From contig PLNP01000053.1 of NCBI GenBank assembly GCA_003142815.1, positions 3,050-56,484 of the forward strand: DNA of 53,435 nt, given 5' to 3'. The notes beneath the pieces are model-generated. The model was given only the letters and a program-made list of their open reading frames with translations, had not been told where the DNA came from and searched no databases. The stretch is from Rhodanobacteraceae bacterium (lineage in GTDB: Bacteria > Pseudomonadota > Gammaproteobacteria > Xanthomonadales > Rhodanobacteraceae). Positions 34,204-43,108 of this stretch are shown piece by piece. Both the position numbers and the translations under genes were made by a program. How positions within the stretch are numbered: the stretch's first letter is position 1; the number at the start of each line of letters is the position of its first letter.

Positions 34204-35153
34204 GCCGCCTTCTCCGCTGTGCCAGGCCTATCGTCCGAACCGGTGAGGCGCACGAACAATTCCTCCAGCCGGTTCGATTTTGTGCGCATCGAGCGCACCC
34301 GGATGCCGGCTTCGCCGAGCACGTCGAAAACGCGGTTGAGATCCATCGCGCGCGGCATTTCCAGATCCAGCGTGTGCGCATCTGCGGCAAGCAGCTTCGC
34401 GCCCTCGAGCGCAGGCAGCACGATCGGCAGATCGCCGTCGATATCGAGCAGGAAACTCTCGACGTCGAGCTTGGCCAGCAGCGTCTTCATCGGACCGTTC
34501 TCGATGATGCGGCCGTGATTGATGATCGCAACGTTGCGGCACAGGCTTTCCGCTTCCTCCAGGTAATGCGTGGTCAGGATCACCGTGGTGCCGGCCGCGT
34601 TGACGTCGCGCAAGGTGCGCCACATGCTGCGGCGAATTTCGATATCGACGCCGGCAGTCGGTTCGTCGAGGATCAGGAGGGGCGGTCGCGTCATCATCGC
34701 GCGCGCGATCATCAAGCGCCGTTTCATGCCGCCCGACAGCGTGCGCGACATCGTGTGCGCCTTGTCCCACAGCTGCGCACGCTTGAGCTCTTCCTCGGCG
34801 CGGAGCATCGCCTCGGCACGGGGAATGCCGTAGAAACCGGCGTAGTTGACCAGGATTTCGAACGGCTTCTCGAACAGGTTGAAGTTCATTTCCTGCGGCA
34901 CCAGGCCGATCAGGCGCATCGCCGCCTCGCGCTCGGCGTGCAGGTCGACGCCGAACACGCGCACGCTGCCGCCGGTCGCATTCACCAGCGAACTGACGAT
35001 GCCGATCAGGGTCGATTTGCCGGCGCCGTTGGGGCCGAGCAGAGCAAAGAAATCACCCGGCTGCACGCTGAGGGAAATGCCTTTCAGCGCTTCGACGCCG
35101 GTCGCGTAGGTCTTGCGCAACTCGACGACGTCGAGGGCTGGAATAGTGCTCAT
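34200..35153 (-). CDS. ABC exporter ATP-binding protein (YadG-like)
   Basis: A 317-residue ATPase. Walker A GPNGAGKST, Q-loop VPQEMNFNLFEKP, signature LSGGMKRRLMIARAMMTRPP, Walker B LLILDEPTAGVD, switch His in TTHYLEEAE. The C-terminal ~90 residues are the extra domain found in YadG. Start ATG 35153 (MSTIPALDVVEL); the open frame for 330 codons upstream is antisense of fpr and is not coding. Divergent from fpr. Confidence 0.9.
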   Translation of the reverse strand: MSTIPALDVVELRKTYATGVEALKGISLSVQPGDFFALLGPNGAGKSTLIGIVSSLVNATGGSVRVFGVDLHAEREAAMRLIGLVPQEMNFNLFEKPFEILVNYAGFYGIPRAEAMLRAEEELKRAQLWDKAHTMSRTLSGGMKRRLMIARAMMTRPPLLILDEPTAGVDIEIRRSMWRTLRDVNAAGTTVILTTHYLEEAESLCRNVAIINHGRIIENGPMKTLLAKLDVESFLLDIDGDLPIVLPALEGAKLLAADAHTLDLEMPRAMDLNRVFDVLGEAGIRVRSMRTKSNRLEELFVRLTGSDDRPGTAEKAA

Positions 35154-35228
35154 GGATGGGCCTTGCAGAGCGGACGGCTGACGACAGCCTGCTAGTATAA
35201 CGGGCTGTTCCTCATCTGATTTACCGAC

Positions 35229-35975
35229 GTGGCCGAACAATTCCCGCTCCGCCTTGCCGCAAGCCACATGTTGGCTCCCGCCGTCCGCCAGCTTTCGTTT
35301 GAGCGCGCCGACGGTCATCCGTTCGCGTTCGTGCCCGGCCAGTTCATCCAGATCCATTTCCACTACGCCGACGGCAAGCCGACCAAGCGCAGCTACTCGG
35401 TCGGCACACTGGGCGACGGCAGCGGCGCGGTGCAGCGCATCGAGATCGCGGTGTCCTATGTCGATGGCGGCGCGGCGACCGAACTGCTGTCGCGGATCGA
35501 CGAAGGAGGCACGCTCGAAGCGAGCGGACCCTACGGGCGCTTCTGCCTGATGGACGCGGACACGAACAAACGCTATCTGCTCGTCGCGACCGGCACCGGC
35601 GTCACCCCATACCGCGCGATGCTGCCGCAGATCCGCGCGCTCACGGAAAAGCGTGGCTGCACGTTCGCGCTCGTCTACGGCGCGCGCAACGAATCGGAAC
35701 TCCTTTACGGCGACGAGTTCGAGGTCTTCGCGCGCGAGGTGCCTGGCTTCTCGTTCCATCCCTGCTTCAGCCGCACGCCGCGCGCGGTGCCGCGCCCGCA
35801 CGACCGCAACGGTCGCGCGCAGGTCGCGCTCGGCGAGCTTGGCCCGAATGCCGAACACGATATCGCGTATCTCTGCGGCAATCCGGACATGGTCGACGAG
35901 ACCTTTGCGATGCTCAAGGAAGCAGGCTTGCCGGTGCCGCATATCCGGCGCGAGAAGTACGTGTCGTCGCGCTAG
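35229..35975 (+). CDS. fpr: Ferredoxin/flavodoxin-NADP reductase
   Basis: A 248-residue FNR-family flavoprotein moving electrons between NADPH and ferredoxin or flavodoxin. FAD-binding RSYSVGTLGDGSG, the phosphate-binding SGPYGRFCL, NADP motif VATGTGVTPYRAML, LVYGARNESELLY, and YLCGNPDMVDE are visible; it ends REKYVSSR, an aromatic near the C-terminus as in the bacterial subclass. GTG start at 35229. TATAAC at 35196 is a candidate -10. Divergent from the ABC operon. Confidence 0.88.
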   Translation: MAEQFPLRLAASHMLAPAVRQLSFERADGHPFAFVPGQFIQIHFHYADGKPTKRSYSVGTLGDGSGAVQRIEIAVSYVDGGAATELLSRIDEGGTLEASGPYGRFCLMDADTNKRYLLVATGTGVTPYRAMLPQIRALTEKRGCTFALVYGARNESELLYGDEFEVFAREVPGFSFHPCFSRTPRAVPRPHDRNGRAQVALGELGPNAEHDIAYLCGNPDMVDETFAMLKEAGLPVPHIRREKYVSSR

Positions 35976-36290
35976 GCGCGCGCCGTTGGTTGGCCCGCGT
36001 TCCCGCACTCGGGCGCGGCAGGCTGGCAGCGCGTGCTGGTCGCGCTGCTGCCGTTGCCGGCCGTTGTCTGGACCGTGATCGCGTTGCTGCGCCGGCTGTT
36101 GCGCATGAGTTCGAGCAGCGCGTCGAGCTTGTCGCGATCGCGGCATCAGGCGTCGGAATCACCAGTTTGGGCGGGGGTTTGCTGGAGGATGGACGGCCTC
36201 GTTCCAACCCTCTCGCTGTTTTACGTGCTGCCGGCGCTGGTCGGCCTGTACGGGTTGGCCAAGTGTGTTATCTGGATCTGCTATCGATGA
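35976..36290 (+). pseudogene. Small membrane protein partner of XRE regulator, frameshifted
   Basis: In one frame: WPAFPHSGAAGWQRVLVALL, PLPAVVWTVIALLRRLL and, at the end, LSLFYVLPALVGLYGLAKCV. In between, another frame gives the better sequence EFEQRVELVAIAASGVGITS LGGGLLED style (about 36102-36195). The pattern membrane helix, D/E-E-x-x-RR-x-x-L-E linker, two helices matches the small membrane proteins commonly encoded just before this kind of short XRE regulator. Two compensating frame changes would be needed, so it is decayed or contains sequencing errors. Its last TGA overlaps the regulator ATG. Confidence 0.5.
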
Positions 36291-36481
36291 ACAACCGCGT
36301 GTGCGAGCTGCGCGCCCTACACGGTTGGTCGCAGGGCGATCTAGCCGAGCGCCTCGACGTGTCGCGGCAGACCGTGAACGCGATCGAGACCGGCAAGTAC
36401 GATCCGAGCCTGTCGCTCGCATTCCGCATCGCAAAACTGTTTCGCAAATCGATCGAAACGATCTTCGATCCGCAGGAGTAG
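36287..36481 (+). CDS. Short XRE-family HTH regulator
   Basis: A 64-residue protein that is almost only a helix-turn-helix: NRVCELRALHGWSQGDLAER, LDVSRQTVNAIETGKYDPSL and AFRIAKLFRKSIETIFDPQE. It resembles the small dedicated regulators that control adjacent membrane-protein or ABC-exporter genes. ATG 36287 overlaps the stop of the preceding membrane gene (ATGA) and the next gene starts six bases after its stop, so it is in an operon. Confidence 0.88.
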   Translation: MNNRVCELRALHGWSQGDLAERLDVSRQTVNAIETGKYDPSLSLAFRIAKLFRKSIETIFDPQE

Positions 36482-36487
36482 GACACG

Positions 36488-38050
36488 ATGGACAAGCGCA
36501 ACCTGTTGAAGATCGCGATCGTCGCGGTGGCGCTCGCCGCGCTCGCGGGCAAACGCTGGCTGCTGCCGCACGACGACCATCCTGACGCGCCTGCGTCGAT
36601 GCAGGGCGCCGCGATCGTGCAGAAATCCGGCGAACGCGGCTTCACGCTCGGTACGCTTGCGTTCGCGCCGTGCGAGCTCGGTCAGCGCAATTCCGCCGCG
36701 ACCACGGCCGCGTTCTGCGCGCCGTTCCAGGTGCCGGAGAACTGGGACAAGCCGGACGGACGCAAGATCGATCTCAAGCTCGCGCTGGTACGCAGTGCGG
36801 CGGCGCTGGCCGAGCGTGATCTCATCGTGCTGCTCGCCGGCGGTCCCGGTCAGGCTGCGACCGAGGTTTATCCGAGCGTCGCGGCCGGGTTCGCGCCGCT
36901 GCTCGAACATCGCAACGTGCTGCTGCTCGACCAACGCGGCACCGGCGGCTCGCATCCGCTCAGGTGCAAGGACGATCCTGACGATTTCACCGCGGCGACA
37001 GGCGGCGACATCGATTTTGCGAAAGTGCGCAAGCAGATCCAGACCTGCCTCGACGAGATTTCGCGCACGGCCGATCCCGCGCAGTACACAACCAGCGCCG
37101 CGCTGCGCGATCTCGAAGCGGTGCGCCAGGCGCTCGGCGCACCGCAATTGGATCTGGTCGGCGTCTCCTACGGCACGCGCGTCGCGCAGCAGTATCTGCG
37201 CCGCTATCCGGACGCGGTGCGCAGCGTCGTGCTCGATAGCGCGGTGCCGAACGAGCTCGTGCTTGGTTCGGAATTCGCGATCGATCTCGATGCGGCGCTG
37301 AAGGCAGGGTTCGCCGAGTGCACGCGCACGCCGGCTTGCGCGAATGCGTTCGGTGATCCGTATGCGAGCCTGTACCGGCTGCGCGATGCGCTGGCCACGA
37401 AGGCGCCGACCGTCGCGTTCCGCAACTCGCGCAGCAATGTCGAGGAAAGCAAACCACTGGATGCTTATACGTTCGCGAGTGTCGTGCGCATGTTCGCGTA
37501 TTCGTCCGAAACCAGCGCGTTGTTGCCGCTCGCGATCGACCACGCGCTCAACGGCGATTACGCGCCGCTGCTCGAGCAGGCCAACCTGCTGACGGATGAA
37601 CTTTCCGATCTCAGCGGCAACGGCATGCAGCTGTCGGTGATCTGCGCGGAGGATGCCAATCTCCTCACCGATCGCCCCGAGGACGCGCAGCTGATCCTCG
37701 GCGACGCGTTCGCGAAGGTATGGCGCGCGCAGTGCGCAATCTGGCCGCATGGATCGCGTCCGGCCGATTTCCATGCGCCGATCAAGAACGACAAGCCGGT
37801 GCTGCTCCTATCCGGCGAGTTCGACCCGGTCACCCCACCCCGCTACGCCGAGCAGATCGTCAAAGGCCTCCCGAATGGTCGTGTGCTGGTCGCCAAGGGC
37901 CAGGGCCACAGCGTGATAGGTCGCGGCTGCCTGCCCAAACTCGTCAAGCGTTTCGTCGAGAAGCTCGATCCGAAGAACCTCGACGCCGGCTGCATCGCCA
38001 ATTTCGGACCGACCCCCGCGTTCACCAGCTTCAACGGAGCCGCGCCATGA
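36488..38050 (+). CDS. S33-family alpha/beta hydrolase (tripeptidyl aminopeptidase-like), membrane-anchored or secreted
   Basis: A 520-residue hydrolase. N-terminal hydrophobic segment LLKIAIVAVALAALAG, an anchor or signal. The catalytic domain has LLAGGPGQAATEVYPS (oxyanion), LLDQRGTGGSHPL, nucleophile GVSYGTRVAQQYLRRYPD, late Asp GEFDPVTPP and His GQGHSVIGRGC. Matches the TAP-like proline iminopeptidase/SlpD group that acts on exported peptides. Cys pairs suggest a periplasmic location. It is translationally coupled to the NatA-like ATPase (ATGA overlap at 38047), so peptide cleavage and export may be linked. Confidence 0.85.
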   Translation: MDKRNLLKIAIVAVALAALAGKRWLLPHDDHPDAPASMQGAAIVQKSGERGFTLGTLAFAPCELGQRNSAATTAAFCAPFQVPENWDKPDGRKIDLKLALVRSAAALAERDLIVLLAGGPGQAATEVYPSVAAGFAPLLEHRNVLLLDQRGTGGSHPLRCKDDPDDFTAATGGDIDFAKVRKQIQTCLDEISRTADPAQYTTSAALRDLEAVRQALGAPQLDLVGVSYGTRVAQQYLRRYPDAVRSVVLDSAVPNELVLGSEFAIDLDAALKAGFAECTRTPACANAFGDPYASLYRLRDALATKAPTVAFRNSRSNVEESKPLDAYTFASVVRMFAYSSETSALLPLAIDHALNGDYAPLLEQANLLTDELSDLSGNGMQLSVICAEDANLLTDRPEDAQLILGDAFAKVWRAQCAIWPHGSRPADFHAPIKNDKPVLLLSGEFDPVTPPRYAEQIVKGLPNGRVLVAKGQGHSVIGRGCLPKLVKRFVEKLDPKNLDAGCIANFGPTPAFTSFNGAAP

Positions 38051-38781
38051 TCGAAGTGAAGGATTTGCGCAAGGCGTTCGGCGCCGTGAAGGCGGTCGAC
38101 GGAGTTTCGTTTGTCGCGCGCGACGGCGAGATCACCGGCCTGCTCGGGCCCAACGGCGCCGGCAAGACGACCACGCTGCGCATGCTGTACACCTTGATGC
38201 GACCCGATGCGGGACACGTCCTGGTCGACGGCATCGATGCGGCGGTCGATCCGCTTGCCGTACGCCGGCGTCTCGGCGTGCTGCCGGACGCGCGCGGCCT
38301 GTACAAGCGCCTCAGTGCGCGCGAGAACATCGAGTATTTCGCGCGCCTGCAAGGCCTCGACGCGCCGACCCGGCGCAGCCGGATCGATGCGCTGATCGCC
38401 GCGCTCGACATGGCCGATATCGCCGATCGCCACACCGAAGGCTTCTCGCAGGGCCAGCGCGTCAAGACCGCGATCGCGCGCGCGCTGGTGCACGATCCGC
38501 GCAACGTGATCCTCGACGAACCGACCAACGGCCTCGACGTGATGGCGACGCGCTCGATGCGCGCGTTCATGCGCAAGCTCAAGGACGACGGTCGCTGCGT
38601 GCTGTTCTCCAGCCACATCATGCAGGAGGTCGGTGCGCTCTGCGATCGCATCGTCGTGATCGCGCACGGCCGCGTCGTCGCGGACGAATCGCCGGATGCG
38701 CTGCGTGCCCAGACTGGCACGGCGAGTCTCGAAGATGCGTTCGTGAAGATCATCGGCTCCGAAGAAGGACTCGCCGCATGA
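38047..38781 (+). CDS. ABC transporter ATP-binding protein (NatA-like)
   Basis: A 244-residue ATPase: Walker A GPNGAGKTT, Q-loop at VLPDARGLYKRLSAREN (NatA-type 'ARGLY'), signature FSQGQRVKTAIARALVHDPR (SQGQ variant typical of NatA), Walker B VILDEPTNGLD, switch SSHIMQEV. With the permease it matches sodium-exporting NatAB or related exporters. ATG overlaps the upstream stop. A palindromic element separates it from the permease. Confidence 0.87.
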   Translation: MIEVKDLRKAFGAVKAVDGVSFVARDGEITGLLGPNGAGKTTTLRMLYTLMRPDAGHVLVDGIDAAVDPLAVRRRLGVLPDARGLYKRLSARENIEYFARLQGLDAPTRRSRIDALIAALDMADIADRHTEGFSQGQRVKTAIARALVHDPRNVILDEPTNGLDVMATRSMRAFMRKLKDDGRCVLFSSHIMQEVGALCDRIVVIAHGRVVADESPDALRAQTGTASLEDAFVKIIGSEEGLAA

Positions 38782-38792
38782 GGTCTTCGTAT

Positions 38793-38829
38793 CCCTCTCC
38801 CCCTACGATGAAACCGTCGGGGGAGAGGG
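38793..38829. repeat. Palindromic element between natA- and natB-like genes
   Basis: CCCTCTCCCCCTACGATGAA continuing ACCGTCGGGGGAGAGGG: the family core with loop TACGATGAAACCGTC containing a small inner repeat (ACG/CGT). It begins 12 bases after the ATPase stop and ends 30 bases before the permease ATG, within an operon. Confidence 0.85.
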
Positions 38830-38859
38830 AGCACACAACACCGACTGGATTGGCAAGCC

Positions 38860-40035
38860 ATGAAATCCTCACTGATCGTGTTCTGGAAAGAAATTCGCGA
38901 AAACCTGCGCGACCGCCGCACCGTGATCAACACGTTGCTGACCGGCCCGCTGTTCGCGCCGCTGGTGTTCGTGTTGATCATCAACACCGCGGTCACGCGC
39001 GAGATCGACAAGGCCGAGCAGCCGCTGCCGGTGCCGGTCGCCGGCGCCGCGAACGCGCCGAACCTGATCGCCGAACTCAAGCAGCACGGCGCCCTGATCA
39101 AGGACGCACCGGCTGACCCGGAACACGCGGTGCGCGAAGGTGACGCCGATCTCGTGCTGCGCATTCCCGCCGACTATGCCGATGCGTGGCGCAAGGGCGA
39201 ATCGGCGCAAGTCGAGCTGATCTACGACCAGTCGCAGCGCGACGCGCAGGCTTCGGTATCGCGCCTCGAAAGCCTGCTGGAAAGTTACGGCCAGCGCACC
39301 GGCGCACTGCGCCTGATCGCGCGCGGTATCTCGCCTGCGGTGACCCGCCCGCTGGTGGTCGCAGCGCGCGACCAATCCACGGCACAAGCGCGCAGCGGCA
39401 CGATGTTCGGCATGCTGCCGTATTTCTTCATCCTCGGCGCGTTCATCGGCGGCATGGCACTCGCGATCGACACCACGGCCGGCGAACGCGAGCGGCAATC
39501 GCTGGAGCCGCTGCTGGTCAACCCGGTCAGTCGCGGCAAAATTCTGATCGGCAAGCTCGGCGCGACCAGCGCGTTCGCGGTCACCACGCTGCTGCTCAGC
39601 ATCATCGCGTTCTCGATCGCAGGCCAGTTCCTGCCGGTCGAGAAGCTCGGCATGAGCCTCGAGATCGGCCCGCGCTTCGCGTTGCTGACTCTGTTTGTGA
39701 TGCTGCCGCTGGTGGTCGTGCTGGCGACGCTGCAGACGCTCGCCGCGGCGTTCGCGAAAAGCTTTCGCGAGGCGCAGACCTATCTTTCGCTGTTGATGTT
39801 CGTGCCGGTGATCCCGACCTTGCTGATGTCGGTGTTTCCGCTGAAGACGCAAACGTGGATGTACGCGGTGCCGCTGATGGGCCAGCAGGTCGCGATCATG
39901 CGCCTGATGCGCGGCGATCCGGTCACGCCGGCGCAGTTCGGCCTGTGCTTCGCGTGCAGCGCCGTCGCGGCTTTTTTCATCTATCTGATCACGGCGCAGG
40001 TCTATCGCAGCGAACGCCTCGCGATTTCAGCGTGA
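38860..40035 (+). CDS. ABC transporter permease (NatB-like)
   Basis: A 391-residue ABC-2 permease. N-terminal cytoplasmic KEIRENLRDRRTVINTLLTG and TM1, a large external domain (residues ~45-180), then GTMFGMLPYFFILGAFIGGM, GERERQSLEPLLVNPVSRGK (coupling motif) and four further TM helices. Typical NatB architecture. Probable operon partner of the ATPase at 38047 and the S33 hydrolase. Confidence 0.87.
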   Translation: MKSSLIVFWKEIRENLRDRRTVINTLLTGPLFAPLVFVLIINTAVTREIDKAEQPLPVPVAGAANAPNLIAELKQHGALIKDAPADPEHAVREGDADLVLRIPADYADAWRKGESAQVELIYDQSQRDAQASVSRLESLLESYGQRTGALRLIARGISPAVTRPLVVAARDQSTAQARSGTMFGMLPYFFILGAFIGGMALAIDTTAGERERQSLEPLLVNPVSRGKILIGKLGATSAFAVTTLLLSIIAFSIAGQFLPVEKLGMSLEIGPRFALLTLFVMLPLVVVLATLQTLAAAFAKSFREAQTYLSLLMFVPVIPTLLMSVFPLKTQTWMYAVPLMGQQVAIMRLMRGDPVTPAQFGLCFACSAVAAFFIYLITAQVYRSERLAISA

Positions 40036-40036
40036 G

Positions 40037-40071
40037 GCAGCCGGCGGCGCGCTGTATGCCGCGCCGGCTGC
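40037..40071 (+). terminator. Hairpin after natB-like gene
   Basis: GCAGCCGGCG / CGCCGGCTGC, 10-bp arms, two bases past the stop at 40035, followed by TTCC. A weak terminator or 3' stabiliser for the 36287-40035 operon. From here to 40235 (convergent porin end) nothing else is recognised. Confidence 0.6.
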
Positions 40072-40235
40072 TTCCGCGCGACCCGGTTCTGCTCGTAGGT
40101 GGTATCGGGCGAGACAGATTCGAGCCATCTGCGCCCAGTGATCCGCGCGCCGTCCGACGTTGGAAGTGCGGCGCGCGGGCTGGTCGGGCGCAAATGGATC
40201 CTGGTCGCGACCGGATTATCGAGGTCGCCCCCCGA

Positions 40236-41465
40236 TCAGAAGAAGATGATGCCGCCGATCGAACCGCCGAACTGCTTGGCTTCGTTGCCAAGGAAGTCCT
40301 TCGAGCGCGTCTGTCCGAGCTCGCCGGCCAGGGTCACGCTCTTGGTCAGCGAGTAGTAGAGACCTCCGGTCAGGTTGCTGTTGGACTTGAAGCTGCTGTT
40401 GTACACAGCGGTGTACACGCTGTTGTCGCGGTTCTTGCTGAGGCCGTAGTTCAATCCGAACTTCAGTTTCTCGGTGAGCTTGTAGGTGCCCTGGACGAGG
40501 TAGTTGAGGCCTTTTACATCGCCCTGGTCGCCATCGGACAGGATGCCGATACCCTTGCCGGCCTGTACGTTCGCGAGAACGCCAAACGGGCCGGCGTTCC
40601 ATGACACACCAGCTTCCCCGGCGGCTTCGTTGAAATTACCGCCGCTATCGTTTGCTCCATAGAATTTTTGTGTCTTCGCGCCGATCCACGCCTTGAACAT
40701 GTCGTTGCTGTAGCTCAGCTGCGCTTGCATCTGCGGGTACGATTTCGACACGAACGCGCCGACGTCGACGGGGCTGAACACGCCGCCGGTGAAGCCGAAG
40801 CCGCCGCCGAACGTGGGCGACGCGTAGCTGATCTGGCCGTAGTTGTCGAGGTAGGTATAACCGGCGCCGATGTGACCGAGGGTGACGCGACCGCGCTGGG
40901 TCGCCTGGGTCGGAACGCCGGCGCCGAGCAGGGTCATGTCGGTCAGGATCGCGTTGGCGCCAAAGATGCCGTAATCGCGACCGATCTTGACCGTACCCAT
41001 GTCCGCGGTCCCCAAGGTGAAGAATGCCTGGCGTACATCGACGCTCGAGTTGCTGTCGAGGCCGGACGACGCGGCGGCATTCACCATGATGCCGACCGTG
41101 CCGCCGATGTCGATGCCTTCCTGAGTGGTCTTGAACTTCGTGATCACGCCGCTCGGCAGGAGGCCGTTGCCGATCGTCGTCTTGTGGCTTTCGCCGGAGC
41201 AGCCGAGTGCGCGGCTCGCGAGCGCCGGACCGCCGACCGTATCGCCGGAGCAATTCGTCGCGGTGTAGAAGGCGCTGACGATGCCGCCGACATCGAGTTC
41301 CCAATTATCGCCCTGCAACGAAACCGCGCCGGCAGTGGACGCAGAAAGGGCCAGCCCGAGCGCGGCGCAACCGAGCGCGACGAACGGGAGTGAGGCTCGA
41401 TTCCTGCTTCGAGATACGGCTTCGCGCTGACATGGGTCGAGCGACCGCTTGGAAATCGGGTACAT
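40236..41465 (-). CDS. Outer-membrane porin
   Basis: A 409-residue beta-barrel porin. The unusually long N-region (MYPISKRSLDPCQREAVSRS...) precedes the signal core LPFVALGCAALGLALSASTA and mature start AVSLQGDNWELDVGGIVSAFYT. Barrel features: alternating strands, KIGRDYGIFG, AAGEAGVSWNAGPFGVLANV, LTEKLKFGLNYGLSKNRDNS and a last strand ending in IIFF (terminal Phe for BAM recognition). Belongs to the Gram-negative general porin-like group. GGAGGAG lies 10 bases before ATG 41465. If the start is right the signal peptide has a ~25-residue n-region; a later start at an internal codon is possible. Confidence 0.85.
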   Translation of the reverse strand: MYPISKRSLDPCQREAVSRSRNRASLPFVALGCAALGLALSASTAGAVSLQGDNWELDVGGIVSAFYTATNCSGDTVGGPALASRALGCSGESHKTTIGNGLLPSGVITKFKTTQEGIDIGGTVGIMVNAAASSGLDSNSSVDVRQAFFTLGTADMGTVKIGRDYGIFGANAILTDMTLLGAGVPTQATQRGRVTLGHIGAGYTYLDNYGQISYASPTFGGGFGFTGGVFSPVDVGAFVSKSYPQMQAQLSYSNDMFKAWIGAKTQKFYGANDSGGNFNEAAGEAGVSWNAGPFGVLANVQAGKGIGILSDGDQGDVKGLNYLVQGTYKLTEKLKFGLNYGLSKNRDNSVYTAVYNSSFKSNSNLTGGLYYSLTKSVTLAGELGQTRSKDFLGNEAKQFGGSIGGIIFF

Positions 41466-41698
41466 GGGTGTGCTCCTCCGCTGATTTATCACGAGCAAGA
41501 GCAGGTTGTGTGCCATCGCCGGATATGCTGCGCCGAAGCACGGCGGCTGGTATGGTAATCAGTGATTCGGCGCTCACTATTGCTGCAACGCAGCACGTCA
41601 AGCGGATGGCGTATGCCATGCGGCTCGATCGCGATTGTTAGCTTTTCATCACAAACTGCCCGCGTACTGTGCGTTTACGGAACAGTCAGGAATGGATG

Positions 41699-42793
41699 TC
41701 AGAACAATTCCGCCTGCGGCGACGGTTGGCGCGGCGGCTTGAAGCGCGCGCAGTCGAGGTCGAGATCGCCTACCTGGTTGATGCCGTACCGGCGGCAGGC
41801 CAGCGTGAAGCGCTGACGGATCAGCTCGGCGAATTCGCCCTCGCCGCGCATGCGCGAGCCGAAGCGTGCATCGTTGTCGTTGCCGCCACGCATCTGCCGG
41901 ATCAGGCTCATCACGTGCTCGGCACGTTCGGGCACGTGCAGCTCCAGCCATTCGCGGAACAGGTCCTTCAGTTCGTACGGCAGGCGCAGCACGGTATAGC
42001 CCGCGCGCGTTGCCCCAGCCGCGGCAGCTTTTGCAAGGATCCGCTCGATGTAGCGGTCGGTCACCATCGGGATGATCGGTGCGACCATCACGCCGCAGGG
42101 CACGCCAGCCGCGTTGAGATTCGCGACCGCTTCGAGGCGCCGATGCGGCGCGCTCGCGCGCGGCTCCAGCGTGCTCGCGAGGCGGTTGTCGAGCGAAGTC
42201 ACCGACACGAACGCATGCACGAGATTCGCGCGCGCCATCGGCACGAGAATGTCGAGGTCGCGCTCGATCAGTGCATTCTTGGTGACGATCGTGCATGGAT
42301 GTTTGCACTCGGCGAGGGCTTCGAGCACGCTGCGCGTGATCTTGTAGCGCCGCTCGATCGGTTGGTACGGATCGGTATTCGCGCCGAGGTTGATCGGTGA
42401 GCAGATGTAGCCGCCCTTGCCGAGTTCCAGACGCAAGAGTTCCGCCGCGTTCGTCTTCGCAAACAGTTTCGTTTCGAAGTCGATGCCTGCGGAAAGATTG
42501 AGATAGCCGTGGGAGGGCCGCGCGTAGCAATACACGCAGCCGTGCTCGCAGCCGCGGTACGGATTGATCGACTGCTCGAAGCGGATGTCCGGTGAATCGT
42601 TGCGGCTGATGATCGAGCGCGCGCGTTCCTCGGTGACGACAGTCGGCGGACGCGGCACGCTTTCGTCTTCGCGATGCCAGCCGTCGTCTTCGCTCGTGCG
42701 CTGCAGTGACTCGAAGCGCCCTTCCGGGTTCGACGCCGCGCCGCGGCCCTTGATGCGGGCTGGCTGATCGAGGCGGAGCGGGTCGGATTTCAT
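41699..42793 (-). CDS. PA0069-family radical SAM protein
   Basis: A 364-residue member of the PA0069 family (related to SplB-type radical SAM). The cluster motif is GCEHGCVYCYARPSH; also INPYRG, GANTDPYQPIER, TKNALIERDLD and PIIPMVTD. Function unproven in the family. The N-terminal ~50 residues are hydrophilic (RIKGRGAASNPEGRFE, typical of PA0069 proteins). Upstream towards 43108 nothing else on this strand is recognised. Cytoplasmic. Confidence 0.9.
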   Translation of the reverse strand: MKSDPLRLDQPARIKGRGAASNPEGRFESLQRTSEDDGWHREDESVPRPPTVVTEERARSIISRNDSPDIRFEQSINPYRGCEHGCVYCYARPSHGYLNLSAGIDFETKLFAKTNAAELLRLELGKGGYICSPINLGANTDPYQPIERRYKITRSVLEALAECKHPCTIVTKNALIERDLDILVPMARANLVHAFVSVTSLDNRLASTLEPRASAPHRRLEAVANLNAAGVPCGVMVAPIIPMVTDRYIERILAKAAAAGATRAGYTVLRLPYELKDLFREWLELHVPERAEHVMSLIRQMRGGNDNDARFGSRMRGEGEFAELIRQRFTLACRRYGINQVGDLDLDCARFKPPRQPSPQAELF

Positions 42794-43108
42794 CCAGCCA
42801 AGTATGCGCGGTCATGTCTCAGGGATTGCGAAACCGACCGTGCCGCGCCACCAGCGCGGCGCAATTGGCCCATGTCAACGTATCGGCCGATGCCCGCGCG
42901 TACGCTGGCCCGATAAATTTGGGAGATAAGCGCGGGGCCGCTTGGTATCCGTGGGTTGTATTGTGCCGGTGTCGGCGCGCGCGTCGTCCCCATGGTTCGG
43001 GGCACCGCGATTTTGCTTAAGCCCCATAAAGGGTTACCTTGTTATCGGGGGAATCGGTGCCGCGGGCGAATGCGCGGCACCGGCTTATCACCAGACGAGG
43101 TATCGCAC
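42794..43108. other. Intergenic region before the histone-like gene
   Basis: 315 bases without a supported gene. TTGCTT (43013) and TTACCTT (43035) on the plus strand form a possible promoter for the histone-like gene; the leader has GAGG nine bases before ATG. The remaining part (42794-43000) shows no structure I can interpret. Confidence 0.4.

Noticed and set aside
34200..36146. 648-codon leftward frame including the YadG-like ATPase
   Set aside because: The first 330 codons are antisense to fpr and are Arg/His-rich shadow sequence; the ATPase starts at 35153.
40080..40235. Stretch with GATTCGAGCC resembling a tRNA T-arm
   Set aside because: No acceptor or anticodon arm can be built around it; only the short match is present.
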